Assembly: GCA_001465935.1 (NCBI GenBank) | Contig: LNKV01000002.1 | Coordinates: forward strand, 186,001 to 250,000 | Origin: Clarireedia homoeocarpa | Lineage: Eukaryota > Ascomycota > Leotiomycetes > Helotiales > Rutstroemiaceae | Reading direction: 5' to 3' | Length of the DNA: 64,000 nucleotides | Part shown: positions 45,590 through 57,768 of the stretch, in pieces | How the letters are laid out: every line of letters starts with the position of its first letter | How positions within the stretch are numbered: position 1 is the stretch's first letter | The notes under the pieces: model-generated | What the model saw: the letters and a program-made list of their open reading frames with translations, nothing else | Told to the model about the DNA's origin: nothing | The model's database searches: none | Program-made: the position numbers and the translations under genes

Positions 45590-46443
45590 ACCCTTTAATC
45601 TTATCTATTATTCGATTGGAAGTTATAATATACCAGATGAACTGCACTGCACGCCGGTAAACGCAATGGGTCTTCTTCGTTGAACTACGTACTTTCCTTT
45701 TTTAATCGACGCAAGTCTGTCTACATGCCCTACATAACCAATACCATACCATGATGGAGCGGGAGGTGAAAGAACGGGAATCAGAACGAATGTAATGGCA
45801 GGGGAGAAAACGGGAAAGTTGAATCTACAATGATGAGAGAATGCTCGAGTCAGAAGGGATCAAGGCAGGATTGTTACCGAACAGGATATCATAATGTGTT
45901 ATCATGTTTCCTTTGTTTTCTCTCCTTTTTCAACTTTTCCTTCTCTTTTTTCCGCGTAACATTTTCCTTTTTTTTACTTTTTCTATTGTTGATGTTATCC
46001 TGTCACAATCTTGTCCTTGCTTTTGTTTGAAATCTTTTTTTGCTTGTTATCCTTGAGAGAAAATAACCAAACTCAAGTTTCAGGAACGAAACAATGAGGG
46101 AGAGAGAGAAAATGGAAGATGAGGTGGAGATGGAGATGGAAAGGAAATGATTCGAGTCGGATACCCTATACCCCTGATACCCCTAGTCCTTAGTTGTAGT
46201 TAGTTGGTTGTGCGGTGCAGATGCGAAATTCGATGGTTATTTTATAATATGAGAGAGTATATACTTTGTTTGGTTGAATGTGAATATTGAAATATTTATG
46301 GATGTGATTGTGAGTGAGTGAGTGAGTAAATGAGTAAATGAGTGTATAGTGATATTGTGTAGTGCTAGTTTGGATGATTGATGATGATTGCGTGAAGTAA
46401 CTAACTAACATCTTGTATATAAGTTAGCAGTTGTGTTATATAC

Positions 46444-46468
46444 TTTTTTTTTTTTTTTTTTTTTTTTT
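46444..46468. repeat. Poly-T homopolymer (25 nt)
   Basis: Uninterrupted T run read directly, followed about 30 bp later by CATCC pentamers (about 46494-46513). Confidence 0.95.
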
Positions 46469-46763
46469 AACCTCGACGATCTTGGAAGTTACCCATCCCA
46501 TCCCATCCCATCCATTATCTATCTATTAATTAACTAGTAGCTGTATATATATATACATGAATGAATGCTTGAATACTTTGATCGATTGATCGATCTGTCT
46601 GTCTAACTGTCTATCCAATAAGATGGCGTCACATTCATTTTCTTCTACCATCTATCTACCATGGAGAGAGAATGAATATATGTATGTATGTATCTCCAAT
46701 TTGCCCGTTTGTTCGTTTGGTCGTTTGGTATGCGTGGAATGTAGTGTAATGTAAGGTAATGTA

Positions 46764-46840
46764 AGGTGGGTAGGTAGGTAGGTAGGTAGGGAGGGAGGGA
46801 GGGAGGGAGAGAGGGAGGGAGGGAGGGAGGGAGAGAGGGC
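46764..46840. repeat. GGTA then GGGA tetranucleotide array
   Basis: About six GTAG units pass into about twelve GGGA/GAGA units, a compound microsatellite. Confidence 0.93.
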
Positions 46841-48121
46841 AGGGAGGGGAATGTTGTTGGAATTGGCTTGGTGGATGGGGGAGATGGGGGAGAGGGAATG
46901 GGAGGGGGAGGGGATGGAGATGGGGGATGAAATGAATGGATGAATGAATTAGCTGAGGGGGGAAGAGAAGAGGGGGAATGGAGATGGGGGATGGGGATGG
47001 GGATGTGACGAAAACGAATGAATGAATGGTTCGTTCTGTTTATGTAAAAGGAGGGAGAGAGGGAGGAAGGAGAACAGGAGGAAGGAGAACAGAAGGAGGA
47101 AGGGGGTTGTTGTATGTAGGCTTTGTGTGTCTCTCTGTGTGTCTTTCTAGGTGGTTGCCTGTCTGTCTGTAATAAATGTAGTGGCTGTGCATCGATGATA
47201 TATGAGTATGTGTATGTATATATATGGGTCAATCACTCAAGCCAGCAGCATAACAACGACTAGAAAGTGCATTCATCGACAGATTCCTATACAATACATA
47301 CATACGCGTTATTGAGCCCAAGAACACAAGTATGTACGTACATACGTACCATCTCCATCATTCAATTCTCTCGTCCAGCATCCATCCACCCATCCATATC
47401 ACGCACCACCACATATTAAGCATCTAAAGACTCCTCATTCCAAACCCATACATCCATCCATCCTTCCTTCCTTCCTTCTTTCCATCCTATCTTTCATATC
47501 CCAGCCATACCCTTCCAACCATCTAATATCAATCAATATCCCATGCCACGAGGCCAATTACGCAACCCAACAAGTATCTTTCTTTCTTGTTTTTCCCCAC
47601 CATCAAATCCCACCTTTCAAAAGCGATGACGACGGGAGAAAGATACCAGATCCATCCATCCATCCATCCATTCATCCCATCTCAGAGCTCCCTCACTCAC
47701 ACCCGCACCCAAAGAAATAAATCAAGAGCAAGGTAGCAAGCGCAAGAGCAAGAGCAAGAGCAAGAAGCACAATAAACAGGTTGGGTATAAAAAGGTGATG
47801 GCTAATTTGTAGAGGGTATCGTGCATATGCTATGCTATCTATGAAGCAAACCATCTGACAACGATGACGGCGACTACATGAAAAAGCTTAATTGCGCAAA
47901 GCCACGTACTGTCCGAGAATGAACAAGAAATCGAAGGGTGAAAAATAAGAAAAATTATTAAAAAGGTCGACTATGATTGATAAATATTCGCACAAGAAAA
48001 GGGTTTGCGAGTTTCGATGGATTCGATTTTTTGTCGATGCGAGGAGAGCAAGCTGAGCTGAATGAGATTGCTGAGTAAAAAACCGAAGCCAACGAACGAA
48101 AAAAGGCAACGTCATAAAGGA

Positions 48122-51100
48122 TCAAGCTTTAGGAACTGGCGAAGAGACGTCGGAAATTGATTCTAGAGACCTACATGTAAGATGATGATCAGCACGAAAA
48201 GGACAAGCAGGAAATCGCAAGTACAAAAAATGCAACAAAGCAAATTTCCCGCCAAACAAGTGTACTCTACCTCATGTTATCCTTCTTCAAATCCTCATTC
48301 ATTTTCTCCAATTGTTCGACGGTGACTCTAGCTTTTTGAATCTATAAAAGTAAAAGGGGACCGTTAGTAAAGGTTCTAAATTTCTGGTAGGGTTGAGACG
48401 TTGTTTTGAAGATTTTTTTTTCAGGGGTGACGAATCGGGATGAGAGGAAGATGAATGATCATGGAAAGGAAAGCACTAAGAGAAAGGTTCGCCAACCGAA
48501 GCTAACGCCGCTGATGAATTGTCGTGCTCACTTTCTGGTGTTACTGCTTCTGTACTGACTGCAGATGAATCGCCATCGTAAGCGAATCTGCCAGAGGCAA
48601 GTCCTCCCAAAGCAGGTGTTTTGGGTGGGGAGGATGAGGAGGGAATCTTTGTCTTTGATACGACATTAGTCGGGATCATAATGCTGAAAGAAAATAAATG
48701 ATTCTTACTTTTGCCTCAGCGAGCTCAGCTTCCTTGACTTTAAGAAGAGCTTCCACTTCCTTCAGGCGCATCTCTGTTTCCTGAGCATTCTTGCCAGTCT
48801 CCTCGAGCAGCTCCGTCATTGACTCATGCATGGTCTTGTAGTCGTCCTTGCTAGTCTTGAGCTGGTTTTCGGCCTCGACCTTTTGCTTTTCAAGCTCAGC
48901 CTGGGTACCCTCCAAAGCAGACTTCACAGCGGTAAGTTCCTCAATGACCTTGGTAGATTCCTGATGAGAGACAAAAACGGCTTCGAATTGCTCTTTCAAG
49001 GCTGCAAGTTCTTTACGCAGAGCATCTGCTTCAGAAGTATCTGGCTTGACATTCTTTGCAGCCTCCAACTCTGCTTCAGCAGTTTTCTTAGCATTCTCTG
49101 CAGCCTCCAACTCTGCTTCAGCAGTTGTCTTAGCAATCTTTGCAGAAGCTAAGTCTTGCTTGAGAGCTTCTAGCTCCTCCTGTGCTACGTGTAAAGATTG
49201 TTTAGACGCCACAAGATCTTCTTGCAACTTGGCTTCTGCAGCCTTCAGCTTCTCTACGTCCGATGAAGCGGCCTCAGCAGTTGTCTGGGCAACCTTTGCA
49301 GAAGCTAAATCTTGCTTGAGAGCTTCCAACTCCTCCTGTGCTACGTGTAAAGATTGTTTAGCCACCACAAGATCTTCTTGCAACTTGGCTTCTGCAGCCT
49401 TCAGCTTCTCTATGTCTGATGAGGCGGCCTCAGCAGTCGTCTGGGCAATCTTTGCAGAAGCCAAGTCTTGCTTGAGAGCTTCCAACTCCTCCTGTGCTAC
49501 GTGTAAAGATTGTTTAGACGCCACAAGATCTTCTTGCAACTTGGCTTCTGCAGCCTTCAGCTTCTCTACGTCCGATGAAGCGGCCTCAGCAGTCGTCTGG
49601 GCAACCTTTGCAGAAGCTAAATCTTGTCTGAGTGCCTCCAGCTCCTCCTGTGCTGCCTGTAAAGACTGCCTAGATTTCACGACCTCATTTTGCAACTCGG
49701 CTTCCACAGTCTTCAGTTTCTCAATGTCCAACGAAGAGGTGGCTGTGCTAGTTTCGTGCTCAGACTTCAACGCTGAGATAGCTTCGGCATGGGTGGCCTC
49801 ATGGTGGGCTTTCAATTCCGCAATTGCTTCCGCATGCGTAGCCTTTAGCTTTTCCACGTCAACAGTATGAGTAGCAAGAGCAGTAGCCAATGCAGTTTCA
49901 TGCGCTTCATCTAGTGCCTTAGAATGAGCTTCCGCATGCTCGGCCTTGAGTTTTGCAATAGCTTCCGCGTGGGTTGTTTGAAGTTGCGCTAACTCAGCAG
50001 CGTGATTACTGTACTCATCAGTGATTGCACGATCATGAACTTCATCCAAACTCTTAGCATGGGCCGCCTTCAAATCTTCCAGTGCACGCTGATGAGCTCT
50101 CTCATTGTTATCAAGTTCGACAACAGCAGCGGCGTAATTTTGCTTTGCTTGCTCCAATTCTTTTATATGGCCTCCCAAGACTTCTTCATGAGTCTTGGCA
50201 AGCTCTTCATGCTTAAGTTTGAGAGCATCATATTCTTCCCGGACGCCAGAGCTGCCCTGTAGCGCATCGATCTCCTTTTGATAGTCGCTTGAGACACTCT
50301 CAAGTTCCTTCAGGTGCTTCTCCTTTAGTGTCGAGATTTCTTGCGCATGCTTCTCCAACAGATCGGCGATCTCCTTTGTCTTGTCCTCAAGAGATTGAAC
50401 AGTCGTTGCAAGTTCTTCCTTGATCTTGTTGTGTTGTTCATCCTTGTCCTTTCCGTCTTTCTCAATCCCATCTAAGGTCTGTTGAAGGGACAAAACATCC
50501 TGCTTGGCTTTTTCTAGCTCTTCTTTAGCCGTTGTCAAGGCAGTCTCAGATTCGGAGCCAGTAGACTGCAAGCCGTCATACTTTGCAGTAATCTCAGACA
50601 GTTGCTCCTGAGCAGCAGCAAGTTCTTTTTGAGCAGCTTCGGCTGATGCCTTGGCTTCCGCAGCCTCTTTCTTCGCAGTCGACAAAGATTCTGCGTTTTT
50701 CTCGGCGGTCTCCTTGAGCATATTAAGTTCTTCTTCGAGTCCAGAAATCTTCTCAGCATGAGCAGTTTCTAGCACCGCTTGAGCCTCAGTGGCTTGATCA
50801 AGTTGTTTTTGAATAGCAGCAATGGCTTCTTCATGTTTCGAGGTTAGTTCCGCAATTTGAGTCTCGTAAGTTGACGAAGCATTCGTGTTCCCCTTTGCAA
50901 GTTCTTCTGAGTGGCTGAGTTTCAAGGCCTCCAATGCTGCTGCATGCTCCTCAGTCAAAGTATTCTTCAACTCCTCAAGAGCCGATGTGTGCTCTGCTCC
51001 CTTAGACTCAAACTCGGTTTGCAATGCCCTAACTTTCTCGTCGTGTTCGGCCTGGAGAGTCTTCTTGAGGTCTTCAAGAGCAGATGCATGATCTCCTCCT

Positions 51101-52633
51101 TTAGACTCAAACTCGTCCCGCAGGGCTTTGATCTTTTCTTCGTGTTCGGCTTGGAGAGTTTTGAGAGCCTCGGTAGCTGTGGTGCTCTCCGCGATAGCTT
51201 TCTCAAGCTGGGCTTTCAACTCCGCAATCTCGGCTTCTTTCTCAGCAGTTGCTGCGGTGGCTGTGGCATTTGCTTCCTTGGTGGCAGCCAACTCGGCATT
51301 AAGCGCCTCCAGAGCGGTATCATGCTCAGCTTTGAGCTTCTCCAGGGCTTCCGCTTGCTCCGAAGCATTCTTAGAAACGGCAGCATCTTTAGCTTCTTCG
51401 ATAGCCTTCAGAGATGCCTCTTGAGCAGCTGTCTTAGCTGTCTCCGCCTCTGCCAATTGAGCTTGTAAGCTTTCCAGAGCTGCCTTGTGTTCGGCGTTGA
51501 GTTTCTCGAGCATTTCATTGTGCGTTGCGCGAATTGTTTCCTCTGCGTCTGTAACACGCTTTGCTTCAGTCTCAAGAGCTTTGCCGAGTTCCAAAAGTTT
51601 TCCTTGTGATGTAGCTATTTCCTGTTTCAATTCTTCAACCTTGGTTTCGCTCTCTGCTAACTTCGTCTTGAGCTCCTCGACCTCCTTTGTGGAAGTTGCC
51701 GTAGTTGGTGTCGATGAACTACTCACAGAACGAGCTGTGGATGCGACTGAAGGTTTCGTGGAGTTGCCGGATGAGCTGGCAAGAGCAGAAAGACGCTTCT
51801 TCGCATCAGAAACCGTACCACTGACACCACTGAGAGATGGCTTGGAAATATGAGTTGATCTGACAGTGCCCGTGTTGCTACCAAAATTAGTTTTGAGTCT
51901 ACATACTCCCAGCTCTGTCCAAAGTAGCTTACCTTGGGGGACCTACTGCCCTAGCTGGGGCTGGAGCGGCAGTCTTTGTTGCAGCCTTAGGACTAGTTTG
52001 AGTGACTGACGGTGAAGCTGCAGGCTTTCTCGGAGCTGTAGTTGAAGCTCCAGATAGAGGCCTGGCGCGGCTTTCGCTTGCCGCTGACGGCTTTGTCGTG
52101 CTGGTAGCTGTGGGAGCCATTGATGTTCTTCGTCCGGCAGTGGTACTAGCAGGTCGTTTTTCCTCTGCTACTGAAGGGGCTCGATGGCTCACACCAGATG
52201 ATGTAGGAGCTGTGGCACTCGTTGATGGCTTGCGGGCAATACCTCCGGACAAAGGACGAGTTGGTGGCTTGCTAAGACCTCCGGTGGTTCTGGTGGTAGA
52301 AGAAGTTGTACCCTTAGTTGCTGTAGAGGCTGATGTCCCAGGACGTCTGGGACCTGCCACAGAGGCGGGTCGTTTGGCGGCCACGTTCTCCTTTTTGGAG
52401 CTCGGTGCAGCTTCTGTACCGCAAGCCTCCTTTTCGGACCCCTTATTGGATTCTTTCTCGGTCTCAGTTTCTACCTCCGATGCTGCTCCAGGAGCTTCAT
52501 CGCTGGGTGCAACATCTGCCGTGCCTTCAGCTGCCTCTTCGTTGTCTATAGGAGTGTCTTCTGCCGGCTTTTCAAGCTCTGCCTCTACGTCCTTAAGTTC
52601 TTGAGGCGCTGGGGGAACCTCAACATCGGCCAT
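48122..52633 (-). CDS. Giant coiled-coil protein with 52-residue repeats
   Basis: Main model of four exons: 52633-51933, 51877-48709, 48341-48271 and 48170-48122 (3990 nt, 1329 residues). N terminus about 1-60 acidic; about 80-300 Ser/Thr/Pro/Ala-rich and basic (repeated RPLSG, RKPS), probably disordered and able to bind microtubules or membranes. From about 310 to the end is one long coiled coil rich in Ala, Glu, Lys and Leu. Inside it, a unit containing VEKLKAAEAKLQEDLVASKQ and HVAQEELEALKQDLASAKVA occurs about four times at exactly 156-bp spacing (49149, 49305, 49461, 49617). A candidate alternative last exon lies inside the 367-nt third intron. Long coiled coils of this kind serve as tethers, cytoskeletal linkers or Golgi/eisosome proteins; the sequence alone does not say which. 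Long antisense frames here are mirrors of GCT/AGC codons. Confidence 0.85.
48476..48652 (-). CDS. Candidate alternative terminal exon of the coiled-coil gene
   Basis: Within the intron 48708-48342 a minus-strand frame of 58 codons plus stop (48652-48476) follows a perfect branch site (GACTAATG) and an AAAG acceptor (48653). It joins exon 2 (ending 48709) in phase and would give a 1348-residue form ending TKIPSSSSPPKTPALGGLAS ... VGEPFS. An acceptor 6 nt further on would also keep the frame. The nearer TTTCAG acceptor gives an immediate stop. The frame has coding-like composition, unlike a random intron, but use in vivo is unproven. Confidence 0.5.
   Translation of the reverse strand, partial: TKIPSSSSPPKTPALGGLASGRFAYDGDSSAVSTEAVTPESEHDNSSAALASVGEPFS
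49149..49772 (-). repeat. 156-bp tandem repeat inside the coiled-coil gene
   Basis: Four in-frame copies of 156 bp (52 codons), starting at about 49149, 49305, 49461 and 49617 on the plus strand with exactly the same spacing. The first three are nearly identical; the fourth is more diverged. Confidence 0.93.
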
Positions 52634-54142
52634 GTTGACGGATTTAGAGGATGGTATAGAATGTAAAACGAGAGACTAGTATTCGCGACTATAGAAGACA
52701 AGATGTTCGTCAGCAATCTACATGAATGATTCACCAAAATTTGTATCCCCAATCCGCGATTTATAGCATAGCATGAGCCTATCTAATCTGCCCACTAGCG
52801 CGCAATGTAACATAGAATTGGTCGATGAAGTAGCTAGCTCACAGAGTGTAGCGCGAACGCCCAATCTAGCAGCTGTATAGGAGACACCGTATCGCTCGAC
52901 GTGATCCGAGACCTACGACGTGTTCAATCTCACAGTGCGGAGTAATGCGCGTTTGCATCAATGTCCTCGACTTGCGCAGACTCCCAGTGGATAGATACGC
53001 GATTTGGGTGGTGACAGTGCTTTCGGATTGGGTTGAAATTTGATAGAAATTTGATAGGCAAATTTAGGAGCTGTTGTTGATGAACTTACTGAAATGTCCT
53101 TCTCCCCAGAATGCGTCGAATAGAGAGCCTTAATAGATCGACTTATGATGGAGGAGTATCAAATGCGCAAGAAGCTAACATAAGAATTGTTCAAACGAAA
53201 GATTTTGGGGGTACCAGGGGATTTGAATGCATTGAGCTTGTAGACCGTTTCTAGAAGAGAATGAATTTTAGAGGGGATTGCCCCTGCGGCCGAGCTGCAG
53301 GGCAGGGACCCACCATGTCTAGACCCTCACAATGAGAATGAAATTAATCCAACGAAGAACAGACCATCTACGGAAACAATAATAATGAATACATAAAAAC
53401 AATGTGAAAGACATGTGAAAATGTGAAGCCAGCTTCTCAGCAAGAAAGTACTTACTCCATTTGTACAGACTGCGAGATATCTGCTGTATCGGGAACTGAG
53501 CTTTCGTGAACCATCACTGCTGAAACATATCATATGACCACCGGCGTTATCGTTTTGATGTCACCACCCATCTACAGCAGCTCTGTTTAGGGATCTGTAT
53601 GATAATAAATCGAGGTTCGTGGTTCAAAAGAGGATATTTTGTATTTAAAACTAGCTATGCTCCGGATTTCATCCACCTCTCTGGTGTACTATATCAATCC
53701 ACCCAGGAGCCATACCAAGCTCTGGCTTAAGTATATAAGGTATGCCAGTATGTTCCCCCTCTCCATGCAACGTCCCGCTGTTCCATAAACGCCAGTAAGA
53801 TAATCACCCATTCCGCAAGAGCAAAGATCCATTGTAGATTGCAAATAGTTTTTCGATATCGATATTTGTACTAATTTTCCGAGAGTATTGCTGACAAGAT
53901 GAATGATTCGTCATATTGTATTGAAGATTTGGTGGCTCGATTGGTATGAGTAAGAGTAGTAATATATTATGATGGCCGTCCGAATGATAAGAACGATAAG
54001 TTGGCAACATCATAGACTTTGTGCATGACAATACGGTGCTGGTGATTATTATTCTATCTGCGTTGGATTTCGCATCTAGTTATCAGGTTGTATAAACAAA
54101 GAGTGTGCATCCCCTAGATAATCGGTTGGTAGTATGCTGTCT
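52634..54142. other. Intergenic 1.5 kb, no gene seen
   Basis: Promoter and probably a spliced leader of the coiled-coil gene at the left, 3' flank of the Tht1 gene at the right. A short GC-rich palindrome (CCCTGCGGC...GCTGCAGGG) lies at about 53281-53302. Frames are short and motif-free. Confidence 0.55.
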
Positions 54143-55905
54143 CTAGGTAATTGCGTCGACGCTCTGGGTCTCCGGGTTTGTAGAACTCGTGGCATCCAAT
54201 AGCAACAATCGCGAGTTAGACGGGCGATCCAGCGGTGACAATGGTGAATCTGAACGGCAATCCTTTGGCGACGATTGCGAATTTGAACGGCGGATTCCCC
54301 TATCCCGTATCCTATTCAGATCAGCAGGGGACAAAGATATCGAAGGGTCAAACATACCACCAATGCAGAGAACTATATTGCGGGTTGAAGAGGCAGAAAC
54401 GCCATAGTTTCCAACATAAAGGGAAAGTAGCGGAGACAGAAGCCTCAGAGAATAGTCCAGAGCAAGCTCTCCGACACTATCGAGTGCTCCCATGGCAGCT
54501 TTCCCGAGGTTTTCCTGAATATTGGATGCAGTAAAGCTGGCTTGTTCCAAAGTTTCAGCATGTTCATTGATGAGTGCTGTCATGTTATTGATCCCTATGC
54601 TTAAAGCCTCAAATCTCTGCGATCATTGTCAGATACATTTTCTACCAAACAGAACAAGAGCAAAGAAACTTGCCTTATCTAGAGCATCCTGTCTCTCGCC
54701 CATAGATATCATGACAGGTATCAGCTGATCCTAGATATTGTGAGTTCGAACACATCATAGAAGCTCATGCAGCACGTACAATGGCATAATTCAGTCTTTC
54801 AAAAGACGCTTCCGTGTTGCTCGCTAGAGCGTTAATATCCTCCATCCGTGACTTCGCAGTTCCGGAAGTTGCTACAAGTGCTTGTTCCTGTGCAGCAGCC
54901 ATTTCTGCATGGCTATGTACCACAGTCTCCACAACAGTGTGCATCATGCGTTGGATATCACCAAAACTGCCTAGTATTGACTTCATACTGCTTGTAATAC
55001 CCTATGCCACAGTGTCAATGATTGCGCATCCATAAGCTGAATGTAGACTAACTGATGCTTCCGTCGAAATAATCTCAAAAGCTCCTTCAACCTTGTTCTT
55101 CAAAGCCTCCGCACGCGAGTAAATTCCCTCAAAATATGATTCTGCTGTTCGGGCATGATCTGCCATGTGCCTATTAAGGTCGTGGAGATCGTTTTCCAAG
55201 TTTGCTGTAAATTGTTCCATGATTTCCACAAGTCTTTTCTGTAAAAGAATGGATTGATCTGTCCATCATTAGAAACTCTGCATATTGAATTAGAATATAA
55301 ATACCTTTTTCAATGTCCGAACGCGCAACTTGACAGATAAGAAGGCAGTTATCTCGGTAGCTGGTCCAGCTCAACCAATGGGAAGGGTTCTTGCCCAGGC
55401 CCTCCAAGCAAACCCCGACTTCATCTTGGGTTATTTGGAGTTTACCTTCGCCTTCTTGGGAAGCACGAAGCAAGGAGGGAAGCCTGAACGATTCGCAAGC
55501 ATCTGGCACAACCATGCTACTACGTTCCATGTCGCAAATGGCCAGGCTTGCTGCAAGGCTTTCGACATAATGTCTTTGTATCCGGCCGCTGTAAAGGTCG
55601 TACTCCTTCTGATTAATATTTTCCAAACCTTGGCAGTTGCTCATAAGTAACTGGGCTGCTACACGATGACAAATTGGCTCTTCTTCGAGTCGTTTCAATT
55701 GTAGCATCGCACTGGCGTACAGTTCATTGGCTCGATTCCGGGATTGCTTTAAATCCACTTGGCTGCTTTTATGTACTGTGTGCTCGTCGTATCCAACCTC
55801 AGGGTGTTCTCTCCCACTTGGCATCTTAGTTGCGCTTTTCCAGCTAAAGGCTGACACCATTGCAAGCCCTAGTGATGCGTAGAGGATCCAATTGAGAAAT
55901 TGCAT
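54143..55905 (-). CDS. tht1: Tht1/Kar5-like nuclear fusion protein
   Basis: Five exons: 55905-55305, 55258-55053, 55001-54780, 54730-54674 and 54616-54143 (1560 nt, 519 residues). Introns are 46, 51, 49 and 57 nt; the last uses a GC donor (AAG|GCAAGT). An N-terminal signal peptide (residues 1-20) is followed by the Tht1-type Cys region CHRVAAQLLMSNCQGLEN, then SLAICDMERS and VPDACESF. Next comes a long coiled-coil region (about 200-360; ending in MHTVVETVVHSHAEMAAAQE), then hydrophobic segments (about 405-450) that should anchor it in the endoplasmic reticulum/nuclear envelope, and a disordered tail. Kar5/Tht1 proteins act in nuclear envelope fusion after mating. The reading into KDQSILLQKRL at the first junction supports that splice. 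Confidence 0.85.
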
Positions 55906-56825
55906 TCTGAGAATTGAATGATTAATGTGTAAAGCATCTGGAGTTAACGTGAAGGAACAGTTCTCATCGTCTTGGATGGGGGTCTTGAAAGTGTTGTAGA
56001 ATAGGAAAGTTGAGAGATCGTCAGTTCTCAGAGAGCGTGGCAGAGCTCTCCAGAAAGAATGCGTTTGAAAGGAAGTATCTGAAATCAGATGGTAAAGAAA
56101 TATCGAGGTTGATCAGTAGATTTAGGAAACAAGAGAAGGCGTTAGGAAAGATGGTAGTTGGATATGGAAGATGGTTCGATGAACTCAAGATATTACTGTC
56201 TTCTTCAGAGCCGATTTGGTCAATATGGGTCAATATGGGAAGACCCTCAGAAAGTGAATAAAGTCCGAATACCTGGGTGGAAAGTGAACTTGGATGCGGC
56301 CTTCGTCGCTCCTTCCCCCCACTCCCCACATTCTGAGAACTGGCGAGGAAACTTTACTCTTGAACCAATGTAGATAGCAATTGATACGGCTTCAACCATC
56401 TGGAGGAAACCGAGCATCTGGAGCCCTGAGTGGGTAAATCACTGCTAGCAAGAAGCTCCCCTGAGAATTCTGGTATCGGGATCAGATTCTCTTCTAGGTT
56501 GAGTCTTAAGCTTGACATCGCGGCACTTGTGTGAGATGTGAGGGGAGATCGGTCGCCATCTCTAATGCTTCGCTAGCAAGCTATACTACGTGTCCCTCAA
56601 GGCCTCGAGAGTGAGCTTTTTGTTCATGATTTTCGAAACCCATAGATTAACGTTAAAGCAAATCTGTCATTCATCCGCCAACTGCTGGAGAGACAGAGAG
56701 ATTCAAGCATCAAGTTTGGATATCAACGCTAAGCCTAATTAAGGTTAGCTGCTAACGTCTCTTGTCGGACCTCAAAATCTAATGCTATGTGTGTATCGAG
56801 CGCAATCAGCAGCACTGCACCCATA
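55906..56825. promoter_or_regulatory. Divergent promoter region
   Basis: 920 bp between Tht1 (-) and uL6m (+). An 83-codon frame without ATG at 56010-56261 (+) looks protein-like (FERKYLKSDGKEISRLISRF) and follows a GAATAG acceptor-like site, but no partner exon was found. Confidence 0.5.
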
Positions 56826-57675
56826 ATGCTGTCTACCGCCCGCTCCAAGGGCCTGGAGAGGGCAATTGCCTCTGCCCCCACGTTTAGCATACCATCATTT
56901 CTCCTACCAGCATTCCCAGCCGCCTCACGATCATTTTCTTCATCCACGAGTCGAAACTCCCACATTGGTGGAGCACCACTCTCGATACCTCCAGAGGTAA
57001 AATTCACAATCATCCCACCACCCGCGAAATCGCCTTCATCTGCGGCTGCAGGGAGACCTACTGTCAATATCGAGGGGCCTTTGGGTATGTCGTATTGAGG
57101 CGCATGGAAAAAACACTGAACTCATCATGTATCTCAGGCAAATTGTCCTATACCATACCACCATTTGTGAATATAGACCATGACACCACTGCCCGAAGAG
57201 CGATTGTGTCTGTGCAAGACAGAGAGGAGAAGAAGCAGAGGGAAATGTGGGGTAAGAACCATCTCAGGAAGCCACCCTCTCCCCACGCTTACAATAACTA
57301 GGCACGACTCGAGCATATTTACAAAACCATATCTTAGGAGTATCAGAAGGACATTCCGCAATTCTCAGACTAGTTGGAGTGGGATACAGGGCAACAGTTG
57401 AGAATACTGCAACCACAGTCACCCCCGAATTCGAGGGACAACAATTTGTGTCCTTGAAGGTCGGATACTCACATCCAATCGAACTCCCAGTTCCGAAGCA
57501 TGTCAAAGCCACCGTGCCACAGCCTACCCGTATTTTACTGGAGGGACCGGAGAAGGAGGTTGTACTTTCATTCGCGGCAAAGATCCGAGCTTGGAGGGTG
57601 CCAGAACCTTATAAGGGAAAGGGCATCTTTGTGAATGGGGAAACGATCAAGTTGAAGTCTAAGAAGATCAAGTAG
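56826..57675 (+). CDS. mrpl6: Mitochondrial large-subunit ribosomal protein uL6m
   Basis: Three exons, 56826-57084, 57138-57251 and 57302-57675 (747 nt, 248 residues). The N terminus (MLSTARSKGLERA ... SRSFSSSTSR) is an arginine/serine-rich mitochondrial targeting sequence. The two L6 domains follow: GPLGKLSYTIPPFVN spans the first intron, MWGTTRAYLQNHILGVSEG the second. The C-terminal domain has RLVGVGYRATV, FVSLKVGYSHPIELPVP and the signature PEPYKGKGIFVNGE. It is part of the mitoribosome near the GTPase-associated centre. An upstream in-frame ATG at 56787 would add 13 residues; the start at 56826 gives the cleaner presequence. Convergent with the Met22 gene, 93 bp apart. Confidence 0.93.
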
Positions 57676-57768
57676 TGGTTGAATATGTGTATAATGTCAA
57701 CTGTAAAATATATAGCGTCATCAAGACTGGAAGAATAGCAGGGTCTTTGATTGTGATAGATTTCAAAT

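Larger units (their letters stand above)
45590..48121. other. Intergenic 2.5 kb between convergent genes
   Basis: 3' flanks of the Ala/Lys-rich gene (+) and the coiled-coil gene (-). No gene seen. T-rich at 45890-46040; homopolymer and tetranucleotide arrays listed separately; ATCC units at about 47455-47480 and 47646-47672; GAGCAA units at about 47745-47765. Confidence 0.55.

Noticed and set aside
49046..49870. 274-codon plus-strand frame opposite the coiled-coil gene
   Set aside because: Mirror image of GCT/GAG/AAG codons in a repetitive exon; Ser/Ala/Cys-rich with no start context or domain.
52002..52604. 200-codon plus-strand frame opposite exon 1 of the coiled-coil gene
   Set aside because: Shadow of a Ser/Thr/Ala-rich disordered exon; no motif.
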